The notes below the pieces were generated by a model. The model saw nothing but the letters and a program-made list of their open reading frames with translations. It did not search any database and was not told where the DNA came from. Both the position numbers and the translations under genes were made by a program. DNA of 64,000 nucleotides from Mantamonas sphyraenae (Eukaryota > CRuMs > Mantamonadidae): assembly GCA_026936335.1 (NCBI GenBank), contig JAPMXV010000067.1:124001-188000 (forward strand), in the 5' to 3' direction. Shown piece by piece: positions 33,624 through 45,354 of the stretch; the first letter of the stretch is position 1; the number at the start of each line of letters is the position of its first letter.

Positions 33624-36160
33624 CTAGCCTCCACCCATGCACTCCCACTCAATCCACCCACGTGCCCCTGCCTCCTCCGTCTGCAGTCCCTCCACAACCT
33701 TGTCCACCACCTCCTCGCTCACATCGGCCACCCCTGCCTGTTTCGCCATCTCCTGCAGCTCACGCACAACCCACCCTGTGCTGAACAAGTCCGCCTGCTG
33801 CATCTCCTCCTTCCTTGCACGCATCCTCCCCTCCCTCAGCTCTGGTGCTGCATACTCGTCCGTCACTCGGAATCTCGACTTGCGCCCCTCCACACACTCC
33901 ACACCCACGTTCTCCAAATCAATCAGCCTCACCTCTCCCTTGTGCCACACCATGTTGGCCGCCTTGATGTCCAAATGCCACTTGCCTGCCCCGTGCAGTG
34001 CCTCCACACACTCCTTCACTCCTCTCAGCGCCTTTGACAGCGTCACCCCTTTCGGTAACCCACTGTCAACCACCTTGCACTTCGCCATCCCCACCACTCC
34101 AATCTCCACACCCCCCGCTCGTCCTCGCTCCACCACCCACGGACGCAGTGCCCACCCAGCCCCTGTGCCCTCACCCAGCTCTTTGTACGCTGCCCACTCC
34201 GCACTGTCTCCACGCATGCTCTTCCACCACACCGCCTGCCCATTCAGCCATCCCGTGCCCGTTCCGAACAGCTTCTCCTCGTACAAGAAACATGATGCTT
34301 TCTTCACCCCCACCTTCGTCAGCATCCGCATCACCTCGTCCGTCACCAGACCCTGCATGCTCTCTTCCGGTCCCTGCTCCTCCTCTCCACCATTCTTGTC
34401 ACCCTCCTCCTTCTTCTTCTCCTCCACCACCTTCACCATGTCTCCCTTCCCGTTCCACTCGTACGTCCCGGAGCTTAGATTCTTGTTGTCCGCCCCTTTT
34501 CGAAGCTCTTCCATCCGCAACAACGTCTTTGCCCGCGCCTTTGCCTCCTTCTCCAGCTTCTCCACCACCCTCGACACAAACTGCATGTAGATCTCCTCCA
34601 CCTTCAGCAGCATGTACGTCTCCTCCTCCGCCTTGTCGGTGTCCACTACTCCCTCCGAGTACCACACCTCCGTCACTCCCGCTCCCACAGCCTCCAACTT
34701 GTACCACAGGATCACCACCACCGTCCGCGTGCCCTCGAAGTAGCGCAGGTAGATCGGAACCTCCGTGTCCGGGCACTCCACGTGCAGCTGCAGCCGCAAC
34801 ACCGACGCCACACCCTGCGCCAGCAACACCTCGAAATCTTGCACACGGCTCCCTGGGCCCTTCCCTTCTTCCAGGGCAACCATCATCGGCACCTTTGACC
34901 CGGTCACCTCCACAGACACTTGCAGATCCGGCTTGACCACACTGAATGTGTACTGCGCCCTTCTCCCCTCCCCCTCCTGCGAATGCGCCTCACGCCTTCC
35001 CTTTGTCCACACCCCTCTCCCGCATCGGTTCTCAGCATACATCCTGCCCATTCACCCGCCTGCGTGTCAGCCTTTGTCAATTACACCCACACCTCAACCC
35101 CCCGCCGAACTTACGCCCGTACATCCCCGTCCTGAAGGTATTGCATCCCCAGCGACCCCAAGTGCGTGTGATGCAGTGCCTGGCACATCGCCTCGTCGCT
35201 ACAGCGACGAGGGAGGACATCACCCTTCATCCACCGCAGCTCCTGCCCAAGGATCTTGTCAGCCACTACCTCCCGCTCGTCACTTGTTCCCTCGTCACAT
35301 TCCTTCCGTTTGTCCAGGTACTCTTCTGCGGCGATGGTGTCAAGGGAGATCATGTAGCAAGGAGTGCGCTGGTCCTCTCCGTTGCCGCTGCCGCCGTTGC
35401 CGCTGCTGCTGCTGCTGCTGCCGCTGCTGCTGCCGGGGACATTCCCGCGGTCCTTTTCCATCAGACCCAAAAGAATGGATTTCATGTCCTTCGCATGCAC
35501 TTGCATACCCCCGACAGAGTGTTCACGCAATGCATTGCGCAGGGTCTCCTCCATCGTCTCAACCACCTGGTCCATGGAACCAGGCTTGTCTTTTCTCCAC
35601 TCAAAACCCACACTGATTTTCTCCACCACCTTCTCCTGTGTAAAGTCTGCTCGGTGGTGGTGCGGTGTCAGTGCCATGCCTGGGTCACCCATCAAGACGG
35701 TAGTCCACTGAGTCCAGAACCCACCCTCTTCCGCATCCTGTCCACCATCCTGACCACCGCCCTGCCCCATCCCTTCTGCACATGTGTCGCCGTGTCCAAA
35801 CGTCGTTGAAAATACCCAACCCCAGTGTCAGGATTCCGTCCTGTCAATTCGAGCAAACCCACACTCACCTTGCTTCCCGAGATAATCGCGCAAAAGCGCA
35901 CTCCACGACACCCGTTGCATCCCATACTCTTCCATGTCCTGGTTCAGTGCCTCTTCCATCTCACCGCGTTCGACGGGCGTGTCGTTGGCCCTGGCAGTGG
36001 CAGTTACGCGGGTCAAGGCCACTACGGCGACGCCATATCCGACATTCCCAATTTCGCCGCAGATCTCGGACAACAGGTCACCACAATGCATGAGACCTCC
36101 CTGCATGATCCGTGCGTGCAGTGCATCCAGCTCTGCGTCGTTGTGCTCGTTTGCTGACAT
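33624..36160 (-). CDS. Kinase-like array gene, copy B (intact)
   Basis: Model: complement(join(33624..35043,35115..35679,35869..36160)), 758 aa, all phases correct. N-terminal 285 residues are of unknown family. Residues about 315-405 contain KPDLQVSVEV, then ALEEGK (344-347 EEGK) and VVVILWYKLE, suggestive of a PD-(D/E)xK-like core. A Lys/Glu linker precedes a kinase-like domain at about 535-735: G-loop FGTGTGW, Lys in AVWWK (about 560), Glu in AYKELGEG, catalytic loop WHLDIKAANMVW (HxD with D about 644), metal-binding LIDLE in place of DFG, and YAAPEL. All catalytic positions are filled, so activity is possible. Upstream of this ATG the frame stays open for a further 99 codons without being conserved in copy A. 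Ends WIEWECMGGG. Confidence 0.7.
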
Positions 36161-36641
36161 TGGTTGGTGTCGCGATTCTCCACCTTGTTCTTGTTGTGGT
36201 GCACACCCTGGCGCACAACCCTCTTCCTCGTCAACGTCGACCATCCCCCCCCTTTGGTTCTCTTTGTCCTCTACCTCACTCCTTGTCATCTCCCTGCGCT
36301 CACACACAGCACTGTGCGTGTGTTTCCTCCGCCCACAATCCTCCTCGTCCAACTGCTCCACCCCTGCTTGCCCCCTGTTCCTAGCACCGATTCGCGCCTG
36401 TGTCCAGCACGCCACATCCGCACCGCACGTGCAAAGCACCCTTGCGTCAGTCCCCAACCACGTCTACGCCCTAGGACGGCCGGTGAACAGAGAGCGCGCC
36501 ACGTACCCGCACACCGTTCTCACACCCACACACACACCCTCCCAGCCTCCCAGCACCCCTTCCGTATACGCCCACAATCACACACCAACCTCACACCCCA
36601 CACACGCTCATCCCAAACTCACATCCCACACCGCCACAGAC
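36161..36641. promoter_or_regulatory. Shared upstream DNA between kinase-like copy B and WD40 fragment
   Basis: About 480 bp repeated in every unit, rich in CACACA and CCC runs, lying between two divergent reading frames. Must include the promoter of the kinase-like gene if it is expressed. Not present upstream of copy A, where an F-box gene sits instead. No specific element recognised. Confidence 0.4.
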
Positions 36642-37407
36642 ATGTTTCGGTTTGTTCTTGGCCCGCCCGGCGCCCTCCGTGTTTGTGCGGGACGAGCCAT
36701 TGCACGCAGGACGGTCGCTGCTGTTGAGTGGCTCGCAGGACAAGAGCGTCAAGGTGTGGGATGTGGACAGTGGCCTGTGCATCAAGTCGCTGGCAGCCGG
36801 GTCGGAGGTGCACAGTGTGATGGTGATGGGCGATCGGCTTGCCGCAGGACTGGACAACTCGACAATCAAGGTGTGGGACCTGAAGACATTCCGATCGATT
36901 CGCATCCTGACGGGGCTGCATGGCCACAAGGGCTCTGTGTTTGCACTGGCAGGGTCGAAGGAGCGGCTGTTTAGCGGTTCGCGGGATCACACGGTGAACA
37001 TGTACGAACGTGAGTCGCTGGAGTACCAGGCGACGCTGAGTGCTCTGCACTACGATGGAGTGAATGCGCTGTGTGTGCATGGGGATGCGTACTTGTTCAG
37101 CGGGTCGCGAGACAAGACGATCAAGCGGTGGACGATGGGAACGGAGGCAGGCAGTGTGGATGTGATCGAGCGAGCACACAGCAACTGGGTGACGGGACTG
37201 TGTTCGTACAACGCAGAGGATGTGGTGAGCACAGGCAAGGATGGGAGCGTGGCGCGGTGGAAAGCCCAAGACTGCTCTCTCGTCGAGCGTTTTACAGCCC
37301 ATTCGGGCAGTGCCAACTGTGTGTGTGTCAACAGTGCACACGGACTGATGGTGACTGGAGGCAATGATCGCCTGGTGAAGATGTGGAAGGAGGAGACGGG
37401 ATTGTGA
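36642..37407 (+). pseudogene. Orphan kinesin WD40 fragment W1 (frame intact)
   Basis: From about 36690 on it matches the last roughly 230 codons of the kinesin gene (SGSQDKSVKVWDVDSG to KMWKEETGL, TGA 37405-37407), i.e. about five WD40 repeats. Homology starts at TTTGTGCGGGACG, inside the second repeat. The frame is open from 36652, but the ATG at 36642 is in another frame; the first in-frame ATG lies well inside. No motor or coiled coil is left. Most likely a non-functional passenger, but the intact frame leaves a small propeller-fragment protein conceivable. Confidence 0.65.
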
Positions 37408-37426
37408 GGATCAAACACCGTGGCGT

Positions 37427-37486
37427 GTGAGTGAGTGAGTGAGTGAGTGAGTGAGTGAGTGAGTGAGTGAGTGAGTGAGTGAGTGA
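37427..37486. repeat. GTGA tetranucleotide microsatellite
   Basis: About 15 copies of GTGA/TCAC immediately after the W1 stop, matching the CACT repeat at the kinesin 3' end in reverse orientation. Confidence 0.9.
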
Positions 37487-37598
37487 AGGGAATGTGTGTG
37501 CGAATGGATCATGTTGTTTCCATTGTGCTTGTGAGCTTGCGTGCTTGTGTCTGTGTGGGCGCCTCTTTGCGGGTGCGTGTGTAGGCTGACGCACGCTC

Positions 37599-40132
37599 CT
37601 AGCCTCCACCCATGCACTCCCACTCAATCCACCCACGTGCCCCTGCCTCCTCCGTCTGCAGTCCCTCCACAACCTTGTCCACCACCTCCTCGCTCACATC
37701 GGCCACCCCTGCCTGTTTCGCCATCTCCTGCAGCTCACGCACAACCCACCCTGTGCTGAACAAGTCCGCCTGCTGCATCTCCTCCTTCCTTGCACGCATC
37801 CTCCCCTCCCTCAGCTCTGGTGCTGCATACTCGTCCGTCACTCGGAATCTCGACTTGCGCCCCTCCACACACTCCACACCCACGTTCTCCAAATCAATCA
37901 GCCTCACCTCTCCCTTGTGCCACACCATGTTGGCCGCCTTGATGTCCAAATGCCACTTGCCTGCCCCGTGCAGTGCCTCCACACACTCCTTCACTCCTCT
38001 CAGCGCCTTTGACAGCGTCACCCCTTTCGGTAACCCACTGTCAACCACCTTGCACTTCGCCATCCCCACCACTCCAATCTCCACACCCCCCGCTCGTCCT
38101 CGCTCCACCACCCACGGACGCAGTGCCCACCCAGCCCCTGTGCCCTCACCCAGCTCTTTGTACGCTGCCCACTCCGCACTGTCTCCACGCATGCTCTTCC
38201 ACCACACCGCCTGCCCATTCAGCCATCCCGTGCCCGTTCCGAACAGCTTCTCCTCGTACAAGAAACATGATGCTTTCTTCACCCCCACCTTCGTCAGCAT
38301 CCGCATCACCTCGTCCGTCACCAGACCCTGCATGCTCTCTTCCGGTCCCTGCTCCTCCTCTCCACCATTCTTGTCACCCTCCTCCTTCTTCTTCTCCTCC
38401 ACCACCTTCACCATGTCTCCCTTCCCGTTCCACTCGTACGTCCCGGAGCTTAGATTCTTGTTGTCCGCCCCTTTTCGAAGCTCTTCCATCCGCAACAACG
38501 TCTTTGCCCGCGCCTTTGCCTCCTTCTCCAGCTTCTCCACCACCCTCGACACAAACTGCATGTAGATCTCCTCCACCTTCAGCAGCATGTACGTCTCCTC
38601 CTCCGCCTTGTCGGTGTCCACTACTCCCTCCGAGTACCACACCTCCGTCACTCCCGCTCCCACAGCCTCCAACTTGTACCACAGGATCACCACCACCGTC
38701 CGCGTGCCCTCGAAGTAGCGCAGGTAGATCGGAACCTCCGTGTCCGGGCACTCCACGTGCAGCTGCAGCCACAACACCGACGCCACACCCTGTGCCAGCA
38801 ACACCTCGAAATCTTGCACACGGCTCCCTGGGCCCTTCCCTTCTTCCAGGGCAACCATCATCGGCACCTTTGACCCGGTCACCTCCACAGACACTTGCAG
38901 ATCCGGCTTGACCACACTGAATGTGTACTGCGCCCTTCTCCCCTCCCCCTCCTGCGAATGCGCCTCACGCCTTCCCTTTGTCCACACCCCTCTCCCGCAT
39001 CGGTTCTCAGCATACATCCTGCCCATTCACCCGCCTGCGTGTCAGCCTTTGTCAATTACACCCACACCTCAACCCCCCGCCGAACTTACGCCCGTACATC
39101 CCCGTCCTGAAGGTATTGCATCCCCAGCGACCCCAAGTGCGTGTGATGCAGTGCCTGGCACATCGCCTCGTCGCTACAGCGACGAGGGAGGACATCACCC
39201 TTCAGCCACCGCAGCTCCTGCCCAAGGATCTTGTCATCCACTACCTCCCGCTCGTCACTTGTTCCCTCGTCATGTTCCTTCCGTTTGTCCAGGTACTCTT
39301 CTGCGGCGATGGTGTCAAGGGAGATCATGTAGCAAGGAGTGCGCTGGTCCTCTCCGTTGCCGCTGCCGCCGTTGCCGCTGCTGCCGCTGCTGCTGCTGCT
39401 GCTGCCTGGGACATCCCCGCGGTCCTTTTCCATCAGATCCAAAAGAATGGATTTCATGTCCTTCGCATGCACTTGCATACCCCCGACAGAGTGTTCACGC
39501 AACGCATTGCGCAGGGTCTCCTCCATCGTCTCAACCACCTGGTCCATGGAACCAGGCTTGTCTTTTCTCCACTCAAAACCCACACTGATGGCCTCCACCA
39601 CCTTCTCCTGTGTAAAGTCTGCTCGTGGTGGTGCGGTGTCAGTGCCATGCCTGGGTCACCCATCAAAGACGGTAGTCCACTGAGTCCAGAACCCACCCTC
39701 TTCCGCATCCTGTCCACCATCCTGACCACCGCCCTGCCCCATCCCTTCTGCACATGTGTCGCCGTGTCCAAACGTCGTTGAAAATACCCAACCCCAGTGT
39801 CAGGATTCCGTCCTTCAAATTCGAGCAAACCCACACTCACCTTGCTTCCCGAGATGATCGCGCAAAAGCCCACTCCACGACACCCGTTGCATCCCATTCT
39901 CTTCCATGACCTGGTTCAGTGCCTCTTCCATCTCACCGAGTTCGATGGGCGTGTCGTTAGTCCTGGCAGTGGCAGTCACGCGGACCAAGGCCGCTGCGGC
40001 GACGCCATATCCGACATTCCCAATTTCGCCGCAGATCTCGGACAACAGGTCACCACAATGCATGAGACCTCCCTGCATGATCCGTGCGTGCAGTGCATCC
40101 AGCTCTGCGTCGTTGTGCTCGTTTGCTGACAT
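37599..40132 (-). pseudogene. Kinase-like array gene, copy C (one-base deletion in exon 2)
   Basis: Exons 37599..39018, 39090..39650 and 39841..40132 line up with copy B. Exon 3, including the kinase-like domain, is intact. In exon 2 a base is lost in the His codon run (GCTCGTGGTGG near 39624 versus GCTCGGTGGTGG in B), shifting the frame after about seven codons of the exon. The serine repeat is also one codon shorter. As given it cannot encode the full protein. The lesion sits in a short repeat, so a consensus error is a real alternative. Confidence 0.7.
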
Positions 40133-40612
40133 TGGTTGGTGTCGCGATTCTCCACCTTGTTCTTGTTGTGGTGCACACCCTGGCGCACAACCCTCTTCCT
40201 CGTCAACGTCGACCATTCCCCCCCTTTGGTTCTCTTTGTCCTCTATCTCACTCCTTGTCATCTCCCTGCGCTCACACACAGCACTGTGCGTGTGTTTCCT
40301 CCGCCACAATCCTCCTCGTCCAACTGCTCCACCCCTGCTTGCCCCCTGTTCCTAGCACCGATTCGCGCCTGTGTCCAGCACGCCACATCCGCACCGCACG
40401 TGCAAAGCACCCTTGCGTCAGTCCCCAACCACGTCTACGCCCTAGGACGGCCGGTGAACAGAGAGCGCGCCACGTACCCGCACACCGTTCTCACACCCAC
40501 ACACACACCCTCCCAGCCTCCCAGCACCCCTTCCGTATACGCCCACAATCACACACCAACCTCACACCCCACACACGCTCATCCCAAACTCACATCCCAC
40601 ACCGCCACAGAC

Positions 40613-41380
40613 ATGTTTCGGTTTGTTCTTGGCCCGCCCGGCGCCCTCCGTGTTTTGTGCGCGGACGAGCCATTGCACGCAGGACGGTCGCTGCTGTTGA
40701 GTGGCTCGCAGGACAAGAGCGTCAAGGTGTGGGATGTGGACAGTGGCCTGTGCATCAAGTCGCTGGCAGCCGGGTCGGAGGTGCACAGTGTGATGGTGAT
40801 GGGCGATCGGCTTGCCGCAGGACTGGACAACTCGACAATCAAGGTGTGGGACCTGAAGACATTCCGATCGATTCGCATCCTGACGGGGCTGCATGGCCAC
40901 AAGGGCTCTGTGTTTGCACTGGCAGGGTCGAAGGAGCGGCTGTTTAGCGGTTCGCGGGATCACACGGTGAACATGTACGAACGTGAGTCGCTGGAGTACC
41001 AGGCGACGCTGAGTGCTCTGCACTACGATGGAGTGAATGCGCTGTGTGTGCATGGGGATGCGTACTTGTTCAGCGGTCGCGAGACAAGACGATCAAGCGG
41101 TGGACGATGGGAACGGAGGCAGGCAGTGTGGATGTGATCGAGCGAGCACACAGCAACTGGGTGACGGGACTGTGTTCGTACAACGCAGAGGATGTGGTGA
41201 GCACAGGCAAGGATGGGAGCGTGGCGCGGTGGAAAGCCCAAGACTGCTCTCTGTCGTCGAGCGTTTTACAGCCCATTCGGGCAGTGCCAACTGTGTGTGT
41301 GTCAACAGTGCACACGGACTGATGGTGACTGGAGGCAATGATCGCCTGGTGAAGATGTGGAAGGAGGAGACGGATTGTGA
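40613..41380 (+). pseudogene. Orphan kinesin WD40 fragment W2 (frameshifted)
   Basis: Same extent as W1. Breaks relative to W1: CAGCGGTCGC near 41073 (one G lost), an extra two bases near 41250 (CTCTCTGTCGTC), and a lost G just before the stop. Also a changed junction (TTTTGTGCGCGGACG) at about 40650. Not translatable as a WD40 protein. Confidence 0.8.
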
Positions 41381-41398
41381 GGATCAAACACCGTGGCG

Positions 41399-41463
41399 TG
41401 TGAGTGAGTGAGTGAGTGAGTGAGTGAGTGAGTGAGTGAGTGAGTGAGTGAGTGAGTGAGTGA
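41399..41463. repeat. GTGA tetranucleotide microsatellite
   Basis: About 16 GTGA copies after W2, same position as in the other units; length differs from unit to unit. Confidence 0.9.
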
Positions 41464-41575
41464 AGGGGAAGTGTGTGCGAATGGATCATGTTGTTTCCAT
41501 TGTGCTTGTGAGCTTGCGTGCTTGTGTCTGTGTGGGCGCCTCTTTGCGGGTGCGTGTGTAGGCTGACGCACGCTC

Positions 41576-44108
41576 CTAGCCTCCACCCATGCACTCCCAC
41601 TCAATCCACCCACGTGCCCCTGCCTCCTCCGTCTGCAGTCCCTCCACAACCTTGTCCACCACCTCCTCGCTCACATCGGCCACCCCTGCCTGTTTCGCCA
41701 TCTCCTGCAGCTCACGCACAACCCACCCTGTGCTGAACAAGTCCGCCTGCTGCATCTCCTCCTTCCTTGCACGCATCCTCCCCTCCCTCAGCTCTGGTGC
41801 TGCATACTCGTCCGTCACTCGGAATCTCGACTTGCGCCCCTCCACACACTCCACACCCACGTTCTCCAAATCAATCAGCCTCACCTCTCCCTTGTGCCAC
41901 ACCATGTTGGCCGCCTTGATGTCCAAATGCCACTTGCCTGCCCCGTGCAGTGCCTCCACACACTCCTTCACTCCTCTCAGCGCCTTTGACAGCGTCACCC
42001 CTTTCGGTAACCCACTGTCAACCACCTTGCACTTCGCCATCCCACCACTCCAATCTCCACACCCCCGCTCGTCCTCGCTCCACCACCCACGGACGCAGTG
42101 CCCACCCAGCCCCTGTGCCCTCACCCAGCTCTTTGTACGCTGCCCACTCCGCACTGTCTCCACGCATGCTCTTCCACCACACCGCCTGCCCATTCAGCCA
42201 TCCCGTGCCCGTTCCGAACAGCTTCTCCTCGTACAAGAAACATGATGCTTTCTTCACCCCCACCTTCGTCAGCATCCGCATCACCTCGTCCGTCACCAGA
42301 CCCTGCATGCTCTCTTCCGGTCCCTGCTCCTCCTCTCCACCATTCTTGTCACCCTCCTCCTTCTTCTTCTCCTCCACCACCTTCACCATGTCTCCCTTCC
42401 CGTTCCACTCGTACGTCCCGGAGCTTAGATTCTTGTTGTCCGCCCCTTTTCGAAGCTCTTCCATCCGCAACAACGTCTTTGCCCGCGCCTTTGCCTCCTT
42501 CTCCAGCTTCTCCACCACCCTCGACACAAACTGCATGTAGATCTCCTCCACCTTCAGCAGCATGTACGTCTCCTCCTCCGCCTTGTCGGTGTCCACTACT
42601 CCCTCCGAGTACCACACCTCCGTCACTCCCGCTCCCACAGCCTCCAACTTGTACCACAGGATCACCACCACCGTCCGCGTGCCCTCGAAGTAGCGCAGGT
42701 AGATCGGAACCTCCGTGTCCGGGCACTCCACGTGCAGCTGCAGCCACAACACCGACGCCACACCCTGTGCCAGCAACACCTCGAAATCTTGCACACGGCT
42801 CCCTGGGCCCTTCCCTTCTTCCAGGGCAACCATCATCGGCACCTTTGACCCGGTCACCTCCACAGACACTTGCAGATCCGGCTTGACCACACTGAATGTG
42901 TACTGCGCCCTTCTCCCCTCCCCCTCCTGCGAATGCGCCTCACGCCTTCCCTTTGTCCACACCCCTCTCCCGCATCGGTTCTCAGCATACATCCTGCCCA
43001 TTCACCCGCCTGCGTGTCAGCCTTTGTCAATTACACCCACACCTCAACCCCCCGCCGAACTTACGCCCGTACATCCCCGTCCTGAAGGTATTGCATCCCC
43101 AGCGACCCCAAGTGCGTGTGATGCAGTGCCTGGCACATCGCCTCGTCGCTACAGCGACGAGGGAGGACATCACCCTTCAGCCACCCGCAGCTCCTGCCCA
43201 AGGATCTTGTCATCCACTACCTCCCGCTCGTCACTTGTTCCCTCGTCATGTTCCTTCCGTTTGTCCAGGTACTCTTCTGCGGCGATGGTGTCAAGGGAGA
43301 TCATGTAGCAAGGAGTGCGCTGGTCCTCTCCGTTGCCGCTGCCGCCGTTGCCGCTGCTGCCGCTGCTGCTGCTGCTGCTGCCTGGGACATCCCCGCGGTC
43401 CTTTTCCATCAGATCCAAAAGAATGGATTTCATGTCCTTCGCATGCACTTGCATACCCCCGACAGAGTGTTCACGCAACGCATTGCGCAGGGTCTCCTCC
43501 ATCGTCTCAACCACCTGGTCCATGGAACCAGGCTTGTCTTTTCTCCACTCAAAACCCACACTGATGGCCTCCACCACCTTCTCCTGTGTAAAGTCTGCTC
43601 GGTGGTGGTGCGGTGTCAGTGCCATGCCTGGGTCACCCATCAAGACGGTAGTCCACTGAGTCCAGAACCCACCCTCTTCCGCATCCTGTCCACCATCCTG
43701 ACCACCGCCCTGCCCCATCCCTTCTGCACATGTGTCGCCGTGTCCAAACGTCGTTGAAAATACCCAACCCCAGTGTCAGGATTCCGTCCTTCAAATTCGA
43801 GCAAACCCACACTCACCTTGCTTCCCGAGATGATCGCGCAAAAGCCCACTCCACGACACCCGTTGCATCCCATTCTCTTCCATGACCTGGTTCAGTGCCT
43901 CTTCCATCTCACCGAGTTCGATGGGCGTGTCGTTAGTCCTGGCAGTGGCAGTCACGCGGACCAAGGCCGCTGCGGCGACGCCATATCCGACATTCCCAAT
44001 TTCGCCGCAGATCTCGGACAACAGGTCACCACAATGCATGAGACCTCCCTGCATGATCCGTGCGTGCAGTGCATCCAGCTCTGCGTCGTTGTGCTCGTTT
44101 GCTGACAT
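41576..44108 (-). pseudogene. Kinase-like array gene, copy D (three one-base indels)
   Basis: Exons 41576..42993, 43065..43627 and 43817..44108. Exon 3 has two lost Cs, at about 42041 (CATCCCACC versus CATCCCCACC) and about 42061 (ACACCCCCGC versus ACACCCCCCGC), which break the kinase-like domain between its N lobe and catalytic loop. Exon 2 has one extra C at about 43183. Exon 1 is intact. All three lie in C runs. As written, the gene is dead. Confidence 0.75.
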
Positions 44109-44589
44109 TGGTTGGTGTCGCGATTCTCCACCTTGTTCTTGTTGTGGTGCACACCCTGGCGCACAACCCTCTTCCTCGTCAACGTCGACCATTCCCCCCC
44201 TTTGGTTCTCTTTGTCCTCTATCTCACTCCTTGTCATCTCCCTGCGCTCACACACAGCACTGTGCGTGTGTTTCCTCCGCCCACAATCCTCCTCGTCCAA
44301 CTGCTCCACCCCTGCTTGCCCCCTGTTCCTAGCACCGATTCGCGCCTGTGTCCAGCACGCCACATCCGCACCGCACGTGCAAAGCACCCTTGCGTCAGTC
44401 CCCAACCACGTCTACGCCCTAGGACGGCCGGTGAACAGAGAGCGCGCCACGTACCCGCACACCGTTCTCACACCCACACACACACCCTCCCAGCCTCCCA
44501 GCACCCCTTCCGTATACGCCCACAATCACACACCAACCTCACACCCCACACACGCTCATCCCAAACTCACATCCCACACCGCCACAGAC

Positions 44590-45354
44590 ATGTTTCGGTT
44601 TGTTCTTGGCCCGCCCCGCGCCCTCCGTGTTTGTGCCGGACGAGCCAATGCACGCAGGACGGTCGCTGCTGTTGAGTGGCTCGCAGGACAAGAGCGTCAA
44701 GGTGTGGGATGTGGACAGTGGCCTGTGCATCAAGTCGCTGGCAGCCGGGTCGGAGGTGCACAGTGTGATGGTGATGGGCGATCGGCTTGCCGCAGGACTG
44801 GACAACTCGACAATCAAGGTGTGGGACCTGAAGACATTCCGATCGATTCGCATCCTGACGGGGCTGCATGGCCACAAGGGCTCTGTGTTTGCACTGGCAG
44901 GGTCGAAGGAGCGGCTGTTTAGCGGTTCGCGGGATCACACGGTGAACATGTACGAACGTGAGTCGCTGGAGTACCAGGCGACGCTGAGTGCTCTGCACTA
45001 CGATGGAGTGAATGCGCTGTGTGTGCATGGGGATGCGTACTTGTTCAGCGGGTCGCGAGACAAGACGATCAAGCGGTGGACGATGGGAACGGAGGCAGCA
45101 GTGTGGATGTGATCGAGCGAGCACACAGCAACTGGGTGACGGGACTGTGTTCGTACAACGCAGAGGATGTGGTGAGCACAGGCAAGGATGGGAGCGTGGC
45201 GCGGTGGAAAGCCCAAGACTGCTCTCTCGTCGAGCGTTTTACAGCCCATTCGGGCAGTGCCAACTGTGTGTGTGTCAACAGTGCACACGGACTGATGGTG
45301 ACTGGAGGCAATGATCGCCTGGTGAAGATGTGGAAGGAGGAGACGGGATTGTGA
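44590..45354 (+). pseudogene. Orphan kinesin WD40 fragment W3 (frameshifted)
   Basis: Matches W1 along its whole length but loses one G at about 45096 (GAGGCAGCAGTG versus GAGGCAGGCAGTG), cutting the frame in the third to last repeat. TGA equivalent to the kinesin stop is at 45352-45354. Confidence 0.8.

Noticed and set aside
33637-34936. Ser/Pro-rich plus-strand frames (about 310 codons) repeated in each unit
   Set aside because: Antisense shadows of exon 3 of the kinase-like gene, whose introns, phase and kinase motifs are consistent in all copies.
36161-36457. 99-codon N-terminal extension of the kinase-like genes
   Set aside because: Open in most array copies but frame is not conserved against copy A, and copy C loses it by an indel; likely 5' untranslated DNA.
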